NCBI RefSeq assembly: GCF_013415905.1
Contig: NZ_CP058909.1
Span: 2,170,001-2,234,000, forward strand
From: Halosimplex pelagicum
Lineage (GTDB): Archaea; Halobacteriota; Halobacteria; Halobacteriales; Haloarculaceae
Length of the DNA: 64,000 nucleotides
Direction of reading: 5' to 3'
The notes beneath the pieces are model-generated. The model ran no database searches. It was not told the origin of the DNA and saw only the letters and a program-made list of their open reading frames with translations. Shown here one piece after another: positions 9,218 through 19,149 of this stretch. The position numbers and the translations under genes are program-made. Within the stretch, counting starts at the first letter, position 1; the number at the start of each line of letters is the position of its first letter.

Positions 9218-10285
9218 AGGGTGTCATAGAACGAGTAGCACACCAAAGAGCAGGGTGAACGCTGAGGTGGAATGAGTTCAGCGACCCTGCAAGATGACCC
9301 TTCGGTAGAGACGTTCTTCAATGTCGCGGAGACCGAGACCCTAGCGTTGTTTGAGCATCTCTCCTTCGAGTTTCTCGAAGAGTTCGACGTGTTCGCCCCG
9401 GCGAAGACGGGGCGAACACGAGAGCACGAGCCACCAGAGCTGATGCGTGGCTTCCTCCATTGCTACTACCACGACATCTACGGCATTCGCCCCGTTGAAC
9501 GAGAGCTTCGGAACACGGTTGTCTGGCTGAGCTGTGGGTTCGATCGACCGCCGTCGAGAGACGCGGTCGATCGCTTTCTCACCGATCTTGAACACGTCGT
9601 TGACGAGGTGTTTGACCGACTCGTCGAGCAGGCCGCCCGCCGCGGCTTGCTCGACTTGACCTACTGCATCGATTCAACCGACGTGAGAGCGATGCCTGCC
9701 GATCAAGATGCGTCGAAATGCTACGATCCAACCGACGAAGAGTACTACTACGGGTACGGTTGCACGATCGTCTCGACCGGGCAAAAGATCCCGATCGCGG
9801 CGGAGTTCACAGAGAGTAAGCAAGCGCCAGAGGAGACGGCGATGCGCGTCACGCGTGACGCGCTCGCCGTCGCCAAACCGATCTGGATGGTCGGTGACAG
9901 CGCCTACGACACACTCGACTGGCACGACCACCTGCTGGCCGCAGGGGTCGTGCCAGTCGCTCCGTACAACGCGCGAAATACCGACGACCCGAAAGACATC
10001 GAGTACAGGGTCGAAGACCGTATCGAACAACACAGCAAGGAGGTTCAGCTGAAGCAGTCCACGTTGGATGAGACGTACAACCGCCGTACTGGAGTCGAAC
10101 GAACCAACGAATCAGTGAAGGACTGCGGCCTCGGGCGAACGCACGCCCGAGGCCGCGTCCACGCACGAGCGCAGGTGTTTCTCGCCCTGTGCCTTCGTCT
10201 TGTCGTCGCTATCACCAACTACGAACGCGGAGACAATCCGGGGAGCACGATCATCACGGTGTGAGAAGAGTTCTATGACACCCTC
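9218..10285 (+). mobile_element. Complete DDE insertion sequence with 7-bp target duplication
   Basis: The 16-bp perfect terminal inverted repeats are GAGGGTGTCATAGAAC (9218-9233) and its complement (10270-10285). TTGTTAC directly precedes the left end (9211-9217) and directly follows the right end (10286-10292), a clean 7-bp target duplication. The total is 1068 bp with one intact transposase gene, so this is a recent, probably active insertion. Confidence 0.93.
9272..10264 (+). CDS. IS4/IS5-superfamily DDE transposase (Transposase_11 type)
   Basis: 330 residues, full length and uninterrupted. It has an RNase H-like catalytic core with Asp in YCIDSTDVRAMP, Asp in MVGDSAYDTLDW, and Glu in RRTGVERTNESVKDCGLG. 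The N-terminal part (EPPELMRGFLHCYYHDIYG) is the usual helical domain. I can place it in the broad IS4/IS5-type group but not in a specific ISH family from memory. Confidence 0.88.
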   Translation: MSSATLQDDPSVETFFNVAETETLALFEHLSFEFLEEFDVFAPAKTGRTREHEPPELMRGFLHCYYHDIYGIRPVERELRNTVVWLSCGFDRPPSRDAVDRFLTDLEHVVDEVFDRLVEQAARRGLLDLTYCIDSTDVRAMPADQDASKCYDPTDEEYYYGYGCTIVSTGQKIPIAAEFTESKQAPEETAMRVTRDALAVAKPIWMVGDSAYDTLDWHDHLLAAGVVPVAPYNARNTDDPKDIEYRVEDRIEQHSKEVQLKQSTLDETYNRRTGVERTNESVKDCGLGRTHARGRVHARAQVFLALCLRLVVAITNYERGDNPGSTIITV

Positions 10286-10292
10286 TTGTTAC

Positions 10293-10573
10293 AGTAAAGA
10301 TAGATCACCATGAGACGGTGAGTGGTCCGAATCGACTCCAATTAGAGGGGTTCGGTTAGTGTACTGATCTAAAGTAGTACCAGCCCTCTAACGAACTGCT
10401 CTATCAGCCGACCAAAATATTGAAATAGCCCGTGGGACACATGGTCACACGTACATGATTCCTGAAGTTCTCCGAGTAGCGTTTCCGGTTCGGGATGAAG
10501 GAGCTTCCCAGGGGCCGTTGATCAGCTCACACCGGAAAAAAACCAGACCTGACGAAGCAGCTGGGGTGTCACA
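10293..10573. other. Upstream region of the ABC transporter genes
   Basis: No gene was seen. AAAATATTGAAATAG at about 10414-10428 is the only A/T-rich promoter-like patch, roughly 150 bases before the start at 10574. Confidence 0.35.
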
Positions 10574-12793
10574 ATGACAGTTCGAGACCAAGACCTCGCA
10601 ACAGTTAACGACGACAGCCAAACGGAGGAGGATTCTGATGACGATATTGTCTTCACTCTCCGAAATTCCTCCGTGAGCTTCGATATGGACCGAGGTTCCT
10701 CTAAGGTGCTGGATGATGTCGATATGGATATCCACCGTGGGGAAATACTCGGAGTGGTCGGCGAAAGCGGGAGCGGGAAGTCCATGTTCGCGTCGGCGCT
10801 CTTGGATGCTGTTGTCGAACCCGGCAACCTCACTGGGGATATCACATATCACCGCGAGAATGGAGATAGCGTCGATATCCTTGGCTTGAGTGATGAGGAA
10901 CTCAGACAGCTACGCTGGGAAGAAGTCTCGATGGTTTTCCAGGGTGCATTGAGTTCGTTCAATCCGACCCTCGATGTCCGGACTCATTTCGAGGAAACCA
11001 TCGATGCTCACGGTACTGATATGGATGAGGGTATGTCACATGCACGTGAGCTCCTCTCTGACCTGTACTTGAACCCCGACCGGGTCCTTGATTCCTATCC
11101 CCACGAACTCTCTGGGGGGATGAAACAGCGGGCGCTCCTCGCACTCAGTCTTGTCCTTGAACCCAACGTGCTCGTGATGGACGAGCCCACGGCGGCACTT
11201 GACTTGCTGATGCAGCGGTCGATCCTCAGCCTTCTTCAGAATCTCCAAGAGAAATACTCGCTGACGATCGTCTTCATCACACATGACCTTCCGCTCGTTG
11301 CGGGACTCTGTGACCGGTTGGGTGTGATGTATGCCTTCGACATGGTCGAGGTAGGCCCGACTGACGAGATGCTGTCCAACCCCACTCACCCCTACACGCG
11401 AGCGCTGCTGAAGGCAGTACCAAACCTCAATGCGCCATTGTCGAAGATGCGTCCCATTGAGGGAAGCGCGCCGGACCCGGTCGATGTTCCAACAGGATGT
11501 TCGTATCATCCGCGTTGCCCCCTCGCGGACGAGGAGTGTACACGGACGGAGCCGGGGTATTCCGATGTGACGGACGACCATGAGACAGCCTGTTTCCACT
11601 GGGAGGACGCAGCAGAGGAGATCCCGCTGGAGTTCGATATCGACGATAGCTTTGAGACAACTACCTACGAGGGGCAGCAGTCCGATGACGCATTGGTAGA
11701 AGCTAATGACCTATCAGTCCATTTCGAACAAAGCGAAGGTGTACTCAGCAAACTTCGAGGGGATACAGATACCGTACATGCGGTGGATGACATCGATCTA
11801 GATATTTATGAAAATGACGTCGTCGTGCTCGTCGGTGAGAGTGGCTGTGGGAAGACAACGCTAGGTAAGACGCTTATCGGTGGGCAGCGACCAACGAGTG
11901 GGAGCGTCACTTACCGCGACCAAGATATCTGGGACGCACACGACGAAAAGGGGGATGTCGATATCCCCTTCACGGACATCCGTCGTTCGCTTCAGATCAT
12001 TCACCAGGACCCCGGGGGCTCGCTGAACCCTAACCGAACAGTTATGAAGAGCCTGGCAGTCCCTCTGAAGGTCACCCAACCCGATCTGGGCCGGGAGGAC
12101 CGGATATCCCGGATCCTTGCGTTGCTTGAGTACGTCGGCATGTCACCGCCGGAAGACTACGCTGAGCGGTACCCTCACCAGCTCAGTGGTGGAGAGCAGC
12201 AGCGCGTTGCACTGGTTCGGTCTCTACTGATGAACCCGGACCTTATAATGGCCGACGAGGCTGTCAGTGCGCTCGACGTTTCGCTACGCGTGGAGATGAT
12301 GGATCTAATGCTCAGGCTCCAGGAGCTGTTCGACACCTCTTACGTGTTCATCTCCCACAACCTCTCGAACGCTCGCTACATCGCTGGTAAGGCGGGCGGG
12401 CGCATCGGCGTGATGTACTTGGGTGAGATCGTCGAGATTGGGCCGGCTGAAGAGGTCATTGCTAATCCGAAACATCCCTACACGAAGGTCCTCAAGTGGT
12501 CGACCGCAGATCTGGAGGCTGATCAGACTGTCGAGGATCCCCCGATCCGTGGAATCGATATTCCGGACCCGGTTGACCCGCCATCGGGCTGTCGGTTCCA
12601 CACGCGTTGTCCGGAGGCCAGAGAGGCGTGTACGCAGGAACAGCCCGGACTCGATGGCTCCGATTCCGAGCACGGCGTGGCCTGCTTCCGTGAATACGGT
12701 GAGGACCACCCATACTGGGAGAGTGAGCCGATAAGCGGGGACGAAGATCAGGATTCAGAGGCAACGGTAGCCGCGTCAGATGAGTCGGCATAG
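10574..12793 (+). CDS. Fused DppD-DppF-type ABC transporter ATPase, two nucleotide-binding domains in one chain
   Basis: 739 residues: the two ATPases of a dipeptide/oligopeptide/oligosaccharide (PepT-type) importer in one polypeptide. Domain 1 has Walker A GESGSGKS (63-70), signature LSGGMKQR (about 179-186) and Walker B VLVMDEP. It ends in an oligo_HPY cap with a Cys pattern (GCSYHPRCPLADEEC). Domain 2 has Walker A GESGCGKTT (about 420), signature LSGGEQQR (about 537) and a Walker B that reads LIMADEAVSALD, with Ala after the catalytic Glu instead of the usual Pro. A second Cys-rich cap follows (GCRFHTRCPEAREAC). The C-terminal tail is acidic. It is followed by the binding protein and, after 1 kb, two permeases, so the set forms one transporter. 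Confidence 0.93.
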   Translation: MTVRDQDLATVNDDSQTEEDSDDDIVFTLRNSSVSFDMDRGSSKVLDDVDMDIHRGEILGVVGESGSGKSMFASALLDAVVEPGNLTGDITYHRENGDSVDILGLSDEELRQLRWEEVSMVFQGALSSFNPTLDVRTHFEETIDAHGTDMDEGMSHARELLSDLYLNPDRVLDSYPHELSGGMKQRALLALSLVLEPNVLVMDEPTAALDLLMQRSILSLLQNLQEKYSLTIVFITHDLPLVAGLCDRLGVMYAFDMVEVGPTDEMLSNPTHPYTRALLKAVPNLNAPLSKMRPIEGSAPDPVDVPTGCSYHPRCPLADEECTRTEPGYSDVTDDHETACFHWEDAAEEIPLEFDIDDSFETTTYEGQQSDDALVEANDLSVHFEQSEGVLSKLRGDTDTVHAVDDIDLDIYENDVVVLVGESGCGKTTLGKTLIGGQRPTSGSVTYRDQDIWDAHDEKGDVDIPFTDIRRSLQIIHQDPGGSLNPNRTVMKSLAVPLKVTQPDLGREDRISRILALLEYVGMSPPEDYAERYPHQLSGGEQQRVALVRSLLMNPDLIMADEAVSALDVSLRVEMMDLMLRLQELFDTSYVFISHNLSNARYIAGKAGGRIGVMYLGEIVEIGPAEEVIANPKHPYTKVLKWSTADLEADQTVEDPPIRGIDIPDPVDPPSGCRFHTRCPEAREACTQEQPGLDGSDSEHGVACFREYGEDHPYWESEPISGDEDQDSEATVAASDESA

Positions 12794-12969
12794 TTAGCCT
12801 CTCTGAGTTCAACGCCGGAAAAAGCACCATAAAAAATATAGCGACGCTGCCGTTTTCTATCTCCTTCGCGAGTCGGTCACGATCTCGGAATCGCGACGTA
12901 GCATCGGTCTGATGCGTGATTGATTTTGGTTTAGTTGATAAGTCAAACACCCAATGAACAGTAACATTA

Positions 12970-14949
12970 ATGACTGATGAATTCCAACGTCTCCCCATGC
13001 CAGTCAATGGCGATGATAGTCGTGAACAGAGTGATGGCTTCAGCCGTCGGACTCTTGTCAAATCAGCGGGAGCACTAAGCGCCGGCAGCATCGTCGGTCT
13101 CGCAGGGTGCACGGGCAATGGAAACGGTGGCGACGGTGGCGACGGCGGCGACGGAAACGGCGGTGGCAACGGGAACGGCGGAGGTGGAAACGGGGGCCCG
13201 TCCATGCTGATCATGTTCATGGACAAGGCAGTGCCGAGCGAAGTGAACTTCAATCCCTGGAACGGCGGGACAGACGATATGCACCGTAACGTGATGTTCG
13301 ATTATGGGGCAGGATACCACCAGCAGGCAGACGAGTGGTACAACGTTCTCACCGAGTCTTGGGAATGGCCCTCAACGATCACGCAGGGTAATACCCTGAC
13401 TATCAACATTCATGAGGACTTCACTTGGCACGACGGTGCAGACTATACGGCAACGGATTTCGTTGGCAATCTTAAACTGTTGGACTACTTTGGAGACCCG
13501 GTATGGGACTTCATTTCTGGAGCGGAGGCAGCCGATGACAAGACCGCTGAGTTGACACTGTCAACTAAGGTGGACCCACTGCTTCTCGAAGACAATCTGT
13601 TTGGGGGGAAGCGGTGGATGTACCGCGACGATATCTTCGGAGAGGACCTGCAGGCCTTAGAAGAGGCGAGTACCGAAGAGGAGCAGCAGCAGGTGATGAG
13701 CGATCTCACCCAGCGCAGAATTACTGGGGACCAAGCACTTGACATGGGGCTCGGTTGTGGTCCCGCCAAGTACTCCGATGCGGACGGGACCAGGCTCGTT
13801 CTCGATATCTACGACGACTACTCGAACGCTCTGGGTACCACAGGCGACGACTTCGAGTACGACCAGATCGTGATGAAGCCGATCGACACGCCACAGCAGC
13901 GCTGGCAGGCGATCCGGAACAAGGAGGCCGACGTTTCCCAAAACGCCTCCATCACGAACAATCAGGTAACGCAACTCGACCAGAACGACATCGACTGGAT
14001 CAACTGGATCGTCCAGCAACGCCATACTGGACGGGCGATCACGTGGAATACCCGGCGCAAGCCTTTCGACAACCGGAAGGTCCGTTGGGCACTGGCGTAT
14101 GCGATCAATCGCGAGCTGATGGTCAAAGGTGAGTCCTATGGGGAATTCATGCTCGCGGCTGCCGATATCCCATGTGGGATGTCGAACTTCCTGACCGACA
14201 AATGGCTCGGTGACCGGAAGAGTGACTACATGAAGTTCGGGAAAACGGGTAATCGCGAGAAGGCAACCCAGATCCTCGAGGAGGAAGGCTTCACTAAGGG
14301 CGATCAGTGGTGGCAGCGCCCGAACGGAGAGACCTTCCAGGTCAATCTCAAGTCTCCCCCGTACTTCCAGGGTCGCAGCCAGCACTTCAAACAGACTCTC
14401 GAGACGTTCGGCGTCAAGGTCAAAATCTACAACGAAGAGTCGACCACCTACGAGGGGCAGACTGTCCCCAACCACACGTACGACGCCTTGCACTGGTGGC
14501 AGGGGCAGGTGCCCCCGATCCCGCAAGTCGGGTATACCACCAATATGGTCTCCGAGGCTCACCTCACCGCGTGGCCCAAGAATTGGGACGACGACGCCTC
14601 GGAGAATTCCTACACGATCGACGTGCCGCCGATCGGAGAGCCCGAGGGCGACCTGCAAGAGGTCGATGTTCAACAGCTGCTCATCGACCTCGGGAGAGCC
14701 ACTAGCGAGGACGAGAAGCGGCCGTTGCTACAGAAGATCGCCTGGGTCTACAATTGGAACCAGGACAAGACCTACGACGTGGTCCGGAACCAGGCGGTAC
14801 CGTACACGACGGATGACTGGGAATGGCCGTCGCCGGCTGGCGACCGCGGACTCGAAAAGAGTGAGTACGGCGTTGATCAGAACCCGCACATGCGGATCGG
14901 CAACCCGCAGTTCTGGCCCATCCGTGCTGGCTTCCCGAAAGTCAAGTAA
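12970..14949 (+). CDS. Solute-binding lipoprotein, family 5 extracellular domain (SBP_bac_5)
   Basis: 659 residues, exported. The N-terminus carries a twin-arginine signal (SRRTLVK, residues 25-31) and a lipobox GLAGC with Cys47, then a Gly/Asn-rich flexible linker to about residue 75 typical of haloarchaeal lipoproteins. The mature part has SBP_bac_5 features: an N-terminal lobe with NIHEDFTWHDGADYTATDFV and a second lobe with PFDNRKVRWALAYAINRELM. It binds peptides, opines, oligosaccharides or nickel complexes in this family; the ligand is not readable. The gap to the ATPase gene is 176 bp. TTTAGTTGATAAG about 37 bases before the start could be its own TATA box, giving the abundant binding protein a separate transcript. 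Confidence 0.93.
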   Translation: MTDEFQRLPMPVNGDDSREQSDGFSRRTLVKSAGALSAGSIVGLAGCTGNGNGGDGGDGGDGNGGGNGNGGGGNGGPSMLIMFMDKAVPSEVNFNPWNGGTDDMHRNVMFDYGAGYHQQADEWYNVLTESWEWPSTITQGNTLTINIHEDFTWHDGADYTATDFVGNLKLLDYFGDPVWDFISGAEAADDKTAELTLSTKVDPLLLEDNLFGGKRWMYRDDIFGEDLQALEEASTEEEQQQVMSDLTQRRITGDQALDMGLGCGPAKYSDADGTRLVLDIYDDYSNALGTTGDDFEYDQIVMKPIDTPQQRWQAIRNKEADVSQNASITNNQVTQLDQNDIDWINWIVQQRHTGRAITWNTRRKPFDNRKVRWALAYAINRELMVKGESYGEFMLAAADIPCGMSNFLTDKWLGDRKSDYMKFGKTGNREKATQILEEEGFTKGDQWWQRPNGETFQVNLKSPPYFQGRSQHFKQTLETFGVKVKIYNEESTTYEGQTVPNHTYDALHWWQGQVPPIPQVGYTTNMVSEAHLTAWPKNWDDDASENSYTIDVPPIGEPEGDLQEVDVQQLLIDLGRATSEDEKRPLLQKIAWVYNWNQDKTYDVVRNQAVPYTTDDWEWPSPAGDRGLEKSEYGVDQNPHMRIGNPQFWPIRAGFPKVK

Positions 14950-15990
14950 TCGGGGATAGACCCGTAACTGGGTCCCGAACCGATTGTTCTCGGATCCTCG
15001 TCGGGACGCCCCTCTACACGGTGGGACGCCGACGATACTGCCTGCGCGAGTGCCTACCGACCCGTTCGACCCCATTGTGTTGACGGCATTTGAGTGATAG
15101 GTAGAGCTGACGCCAGCGATTTGAGTCCTGATTCTCTCGTGTGTCATATCGAGGCCGCCAAGAGTCTACAGATTCCCACCAATCTGATTCTTTTCGGTTG
15201 ATGAAGGCGAAAGCGCTCAACTTACCTAAGGACTATGCTGGTCCGAAAACGCAGGGGTGAATCTGCGGGAACAGGACTAACAGTCGGACGAACGGAGCCC
15301 AACAGTCCCTGTTCGAGCGATATTCCAACCAGCGAGGTGCGGAGCGTATCTGGCGATTCCTCAAGGAATTGAAGCGCGGATTGGAGAGTAGACGCGTAAA
15401 TTTAGGCCTGAATCTACGTTCAGATCGCTCGTCTCCCTACTCTCACTCCAGCTCGTAGCCATTCGCTCGCAGGCGTCGTCCCAGTTCGACACATGGACGG
15501 GCGTGTACGGCTTCTCCAGATCGGTCATGTTGTTTTTAGAGAGATCGGCGGTGCCGAATTCCAGACCTGTTCCGCAACTGTTCGTCGAACCCTTTCCGTA
15601 AGGGGCCGATCGCGTTGCAGTGGTCCTGACCAGAGACCCACCGGCCCATGGTGGCAACGACGAATTGCTCAAGGCGGCTGTGATGCTATTCGAAGGAAAT
15701 CCATCCATCTGATCGGACCCCGATTCGACCTGTTATGCCGGTTTTCAGACACCCTCTTTCTGGCTCCACGGACTGTGAGTTGAAGCGTCTGCTGCCTCAC
15801 GGTAGTATACACAAATCACGGGACCTCTCTGCTATCCAAAAGAAAATTATAAATGCGTGTCTGGCTATTTCTCCGGTATGTGGGTCATTAGCTCCCAGGC
15901 GTATCGACCGAATAAACACTCCAAATCTGACAGCTTCCTCAGCCGGATGTGGAATCTTAGCTGTGTCAAACAATCCAAAACAACTGAAAC
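14950..15990. other. 1-kb gap inside the transporter cluster
   Basis: No convincing gene. A minus-strand frame at 15361-15708 and neighbouring frames show coding-like runs (for example GRWVSGQDHCNAIGPLRKG), but stops break each one and I recognise no family. ATTATAAATG at 15847-15856 is a TATA-like patch about 140 bases before the permease start. The gap may mark the scar of a lost IS or gene. Confidence 0.4.
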
Positions 15991-17001
15991 ATGAACTACT
16001 ACCTAAAACGGGTACTCAGGTCGGGAGTAACTCTGTATGTCGTGATCACGCTAACGTTCGCGCTTACGCGGCTCATGCCTGGTGGTCCCGCAGACTTCGT
16101 AAAGGCAAAGATCAGGCGTAATAACCCAGCTGCGCGGCCAGCGCAGATAAACCGGATGGTCGAACAGTACATCGCCGTACAGCCTGACAGTCCTCTTTGG
16201 CAACAGTATATTAACTACTTTGTCTCGATCTTCCAGTTCGATTTCGGGACCTCATTTTTCTACAATAGGCCCGTTTTGAATATCTACGCTGAAGCGCTTC
16301 CATGGACGCTGTTCATCATGGGTGTCGCACTTATCATCAGCCTCGCGATCTCTATTGCATTGGGTGCTTTCCTGGCATACAAGGAGGGGTCGGATCTTGA
16401 CTACGCGCTGAGTACCTTCTCGGTTGTCATGAACTCGATCCCATACTACATCGCGGGTGTCTTCCTGATAGTTATCTTCGCGTACACATTCGAAATATTC
16501 CCCTCGGGTAATAGGACGAGTTTGGGGATCGAAGCTGGATTCACACTGAATTATTTCCTCGATATTCTCTGGCACGCCACGCTACCGATCGCTTCGGTTG
16601 TGATCACAGCGTTCGGTGGGCGCGCCCTTCGAATGCGAGGCAATAGTATCCGTGTCCTCGGTGAGGATTACATTCGCGTGGCGAGACTTCGTGGACTCCG
16701 ATCCGGCCGAATACGGCTGCAATACGTTGCCCGAAACGCCGTCTTGCCTATCTACACCAGCATCATGATCCAGATCGGGTTCATGATGGGTGGTTCAATC
16801 ATTCTCGAGGAGATTTTCCAGTATCCTGGGGTTGGATACTACTTCTTCCGCTCCATCAGCTCTCGCGACTATCCGCTGATGATGGGTGGGTTCCTGATCA
16901 TCACGATTGCTGTGGTCGTTGCTGTTATGATCGCAGATCTGACCTACGGACTCATTGACCCGCGCGCGAGCTCGGGAGGTGACTCACATGAAGCGTTCTG
17001 A
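15991..17001 (+). CDS. ABC transporter permease, DppB/OppB type
   Basis: 336-residue inner-membrane permease. An N-terminal helix with RVLRSGVTLYVVITLTFALT is followed by the family's PGGPAD motif (LMPGGPADFVKAK). There are about six membrane spans, and the cytoplasmic EAA loop reads GEDYIRVARLRGLRSGRI (about residues 223-240), which docks on the fused ATPase. The C-terminus LTYGLIDPRA is typical of the family. The stop overlaps the next gene by 14 bases, so translation of the two permeases is coupled. It pairs with the DppC-type permease as a heterodimeric channel. Confidence 0.93.
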   Translation: MNYYLKRVLRSGVTLYVVITLTFALTRLMPGGPADFVKAKIRRNNPAARPAQINRMVEQYIAVQPDSPLWQQYINYFVSIFQFDFGTSFFYNRPVLNIYAEALPWTLFIMGVALIISLAISIALGAFLAYKEGSDLDYALSTFSVVMNSIPYYIAGVFLIVIFAYTFEIFPSGNRTSLGIEAGFTLNYFLDILWHATLPIASVVITAFGGRALRMRGNSIRVLGEDYIRVARLRGLRSGRIRLQYVARNAVLPIYTSIMIQIGFMMGGSIILEEIFQYPGVGYYFFRSISSRDYPLMMGGFLIITIAVVVAVMIADLTYGLIDPRASSGGDSHEAF

Positions 17002-18103
17002 GAACAACACACACGACTCAGACGATAAACCGGCCAACCACCCCGTCGACAAACTCGTCAACGACCAATCCACTGATACTGGGGACGAGAGTATGACGAA
17101 TAGAGATCAGACCGGGGAAACACGCATCACCGACGGCGGGACGGATGATTTCCCACTCTCTTCATTCGAACAGAAGCAATCTGTTGAGGTAGAGGGACTC
17201 GGTAGCCGCGTACGCGACTCACTGCTGGAGATGTATGCCGTATTTAAGGTTGCTTGGTCGGACTGGCGGACCAAGGCGAGCCTCTTTGTGCTGTCGCTGT
17301 ATGCCATTATGGGAACCGTTGGTGTCATGGTGGTTCCGGAGCCCACTGTGTATCCAGATCCGTGGATCCAACCGTTCCAGACCTGGGAGTTCCCGCTTGG
17401 GACCAACCGTCAGGGACAGGACATCTTTGCTGCGATCGTACATGCCTCGCCGAATATGTACAAGATGATTCTGGCTGGCGGGATATTCGCTACCGGAGTC
17501 GGTGCCACCGTAGGGATCGTCTCTGGCTACAAACGTGGCCGGGTCGACGAGCTCCTGATGACGTTCACGGACGTGGCGATGACTATCCCAGGCCTCCCGC
17601 TGATTATCGTTATCTCAGCGATCTTCGAGCCAAGCAACCCGATCGTTGTGGGTGTGCTTATCTCTATCAATTCCTGGGCTGGCCACGCCCGTGGAATCCG
17701 ATCTCAGGTGCTCACGATACGCGAGAACTCCTACGTTGAGGCATCACGGTTCATGGGCGTCAAGACACCGACTATATTGGCGAAAGATATCACCCCGCAG
17801 ATGATGCCGCTGATCCTCATCGGCTTCGTCGACACGTCGAGGCAGGTCATCTTCAGTTCCGTCGCGCTGTACTTCTTGGGGATCCTCCCCTTCGAAGGAG
17901 TCAATTGGGGCGTCCTTATGAACCTCGCCTACCGTTCGGGAGCGGCTCAGACCCCCTCGCAACTTCACGCGCTCTTGTTCCCAGTTCTCACCGTCGTGCT
18001 CCTCTCGTGGGCGATGATCATGCTTGTACAGGGGCTGGACCGTGTAGTCAACCCGCGTATTAGGGCTAAGCACAAAGCGCAAGAAAAAGAGGAGATCCAG
18101 TAG
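16988..18103 (+). CDS. ABC transporter permease, DppC/OppC type
   Basis: 371 residues from ATG 16988, which lies inside the end of the upstream permease gene; the frame is open to 16955 but without a better start. The first 75 residues are a hydrophilic, acidic tail of haloarchaeal character. The DppC core follows, with a helix at VLSLYAIMGTVGVMVV, the periplasmic motif EFPLGTNRQGQDIF, helices, and an EAA loop ENSYVEASRFMGVKTPTILA. The last span leads to DRVVNPRIRAK. It is the second half of the channel. Confidence 0.92.
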   Translation: MKRSENNTHDSDDKPANHPVDKLVNDQSTDTGDESMTNRDQTGETRITDGGTDDFPLSSFEQKQSVEVEGLGSRVRDSLLEMYAVFKVAWSDWRTKASLFVLSLYAIMGTVGVMVVPEPTVYPDPWIQPFQTWEFPLGTNRQGQDIFAAIVHASPNMYKMILAGGIFATGVGATVGIVSGYKRGRVDELLMTFTDVAMTIPGLPLIIVISAIFEPSNPIVVGVLISINSWAGHARGIRSQVLTIRENSYVEASRFMGVKTPTILAKDITPQMMPLILIGFVDTSRQVIFSSVALYFLGILPFEGVNWGVLMNLAYRSGAAQTPSQLHALLFPVLTVVLLSWAMIMLVQGLDRVVNPRIRAKHKAQEKEEIQ

Positions 18104-18337
18104 CGACGTAAAACAACCCGTCTCAAACTTCTTGCCAAGTATCTGATTCCCAGGAGTATCTGCTCACTCCATCGGCGTATCATGGAAAATCGATAGAGAG
18201 CGTCTATCTTCTTCACCTAACTCTGCAAAGACTTCCAGATTCTACTATAGACAGTACCTTGCATTCAACCGTTCTTTTTTAAAGCCACACTGGCACCCGG
18301 TCAGAATATTCATGTGCCCCCATTACGTCCTTTGTAT
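18104..18337. other. Short intergenic region after the permease genes
   Basis: CGTTCTTTTTT near 18270-18280 is a T-rich stretch that could serve as an archaeal terminator. Nothing else was seen. Confidence 0.3.
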
Positions 18338-18583
18338 ATGGCTGGATTTCGTGAGCGATTCTGGGAACAGCTCTGTGGGCATTTGAGACACGTGTTCGCC
18401 ATCTTTGTGTTCGATATTTTCCTTCTCGTCCTACTTGCGTTCTCGTACCTCAATATTGACCGATCCTCTGACGCATACATCGTCTTGTATTTCGATCTGA
18501 TTATATTTGGTATCGTATTTGTCATTTCGGGGTACATCCTCTTTCGGTGTAGGTCCGAGTTTGATACAAACGGAGTCTCATGA
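18338..18583 (+). CDS. Small two-helix membrane protein, unknown
   Basis: 81 residues from ATG 18338 (MAGFRERFWEQLCGHLRHVF); an earlier in-frame start at 18314 is less likely. Two strongly hydrophobic segments follow an amphipathic basic N-terminus: FAIFVFDIFLLVLLAFSYL and LYFDLIIFGIVFVISGYILF. The minus strand is also open here, but its product has poor composition. I recognise no family. It stands alone downstream of the transporter genes. Confidence 0.45.
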   Translation: MAGFRERFWEQLCGHLRHVFAIFVFDIFLLVLLAFSYLNIDRSSDAYIVLYFDLIIFGIVFVISGYILFRCRSEFDTNGVS

Positions 18584-18930
18584 GGGCAGATCACCCATGA
18601 TCCATCGTCGTCTGTGCTGACGGGCGGTACGTAGATGGACTTGCGAACCGGCATCTCTTTTTCGCGCACCTCTCGGACGTCCTCTCTGGGCACGATTTTG
18701 ACCCACTTGCGCTCTCAGCAATTCCTCCCGCTCCCTCTGGAACCAGCTTCCCTTTGAGTTGCTTCTTGTGATGGTCGTTGTCGTATGCGTAGTCGAGATT
18801 CCACCTCTTCAGGTTGCCTGGGTCATCGGTCTCCTCGCGCTCGCCAGTCCATAGATGCCCTTCGTGATCAGTCACAATTGCAGCCTTGACGCATATTCTC
18901 TGGGCACGAACCCCGTTGAGGCTTACAGAC
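18584..18930 (-). other. Unidentified coding-like remnant
   Basis: A minus-strand frame near 18660-18910 reads with reasonable composition (VSLNGVRAQRICVKAAIVTD, then LKRWNLDYAYDNDHHKKQLK) before shifting. It has no clear start and I do not recognise the protein. It is possibly the end of a lost catabolic gene. Confidence 0.25.
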
Positions 18931-19149
18931 CGATTCCGGTCTCTGTGAGAACGTAGCCGCCAACGGGGGCGCTCATAGCTTCACTCACGTATCTACACGG
19001 GAACGGACACCACTTGGCCACGCTAATCGCAACCTTCTCCACGACCTCTCGATACCGCGGTTTCGCGAGATGTATCGACAGGCGATTTGATAACCCATTG
19101 GTGAGACTGCAGGGACAGTGGAGTTTTTCGGCGCAGGCATCGTAGCGAT

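Noticed and set aside
12492-13253. Minus-strand 253-codon frame with a proline-rich run
   Set aside because: It is the reverse of the Gly-rich linker of the solute-binding protein and the end of the ATPase gene. Composition is not haloarchaeal.
13657-14673. Minus-strand 338-codon frame opposite the binding protein
   Set aside because: Long antisense frames are common in GC-rich genes. The plus strand has clear signal peptide, domain and family motifs.
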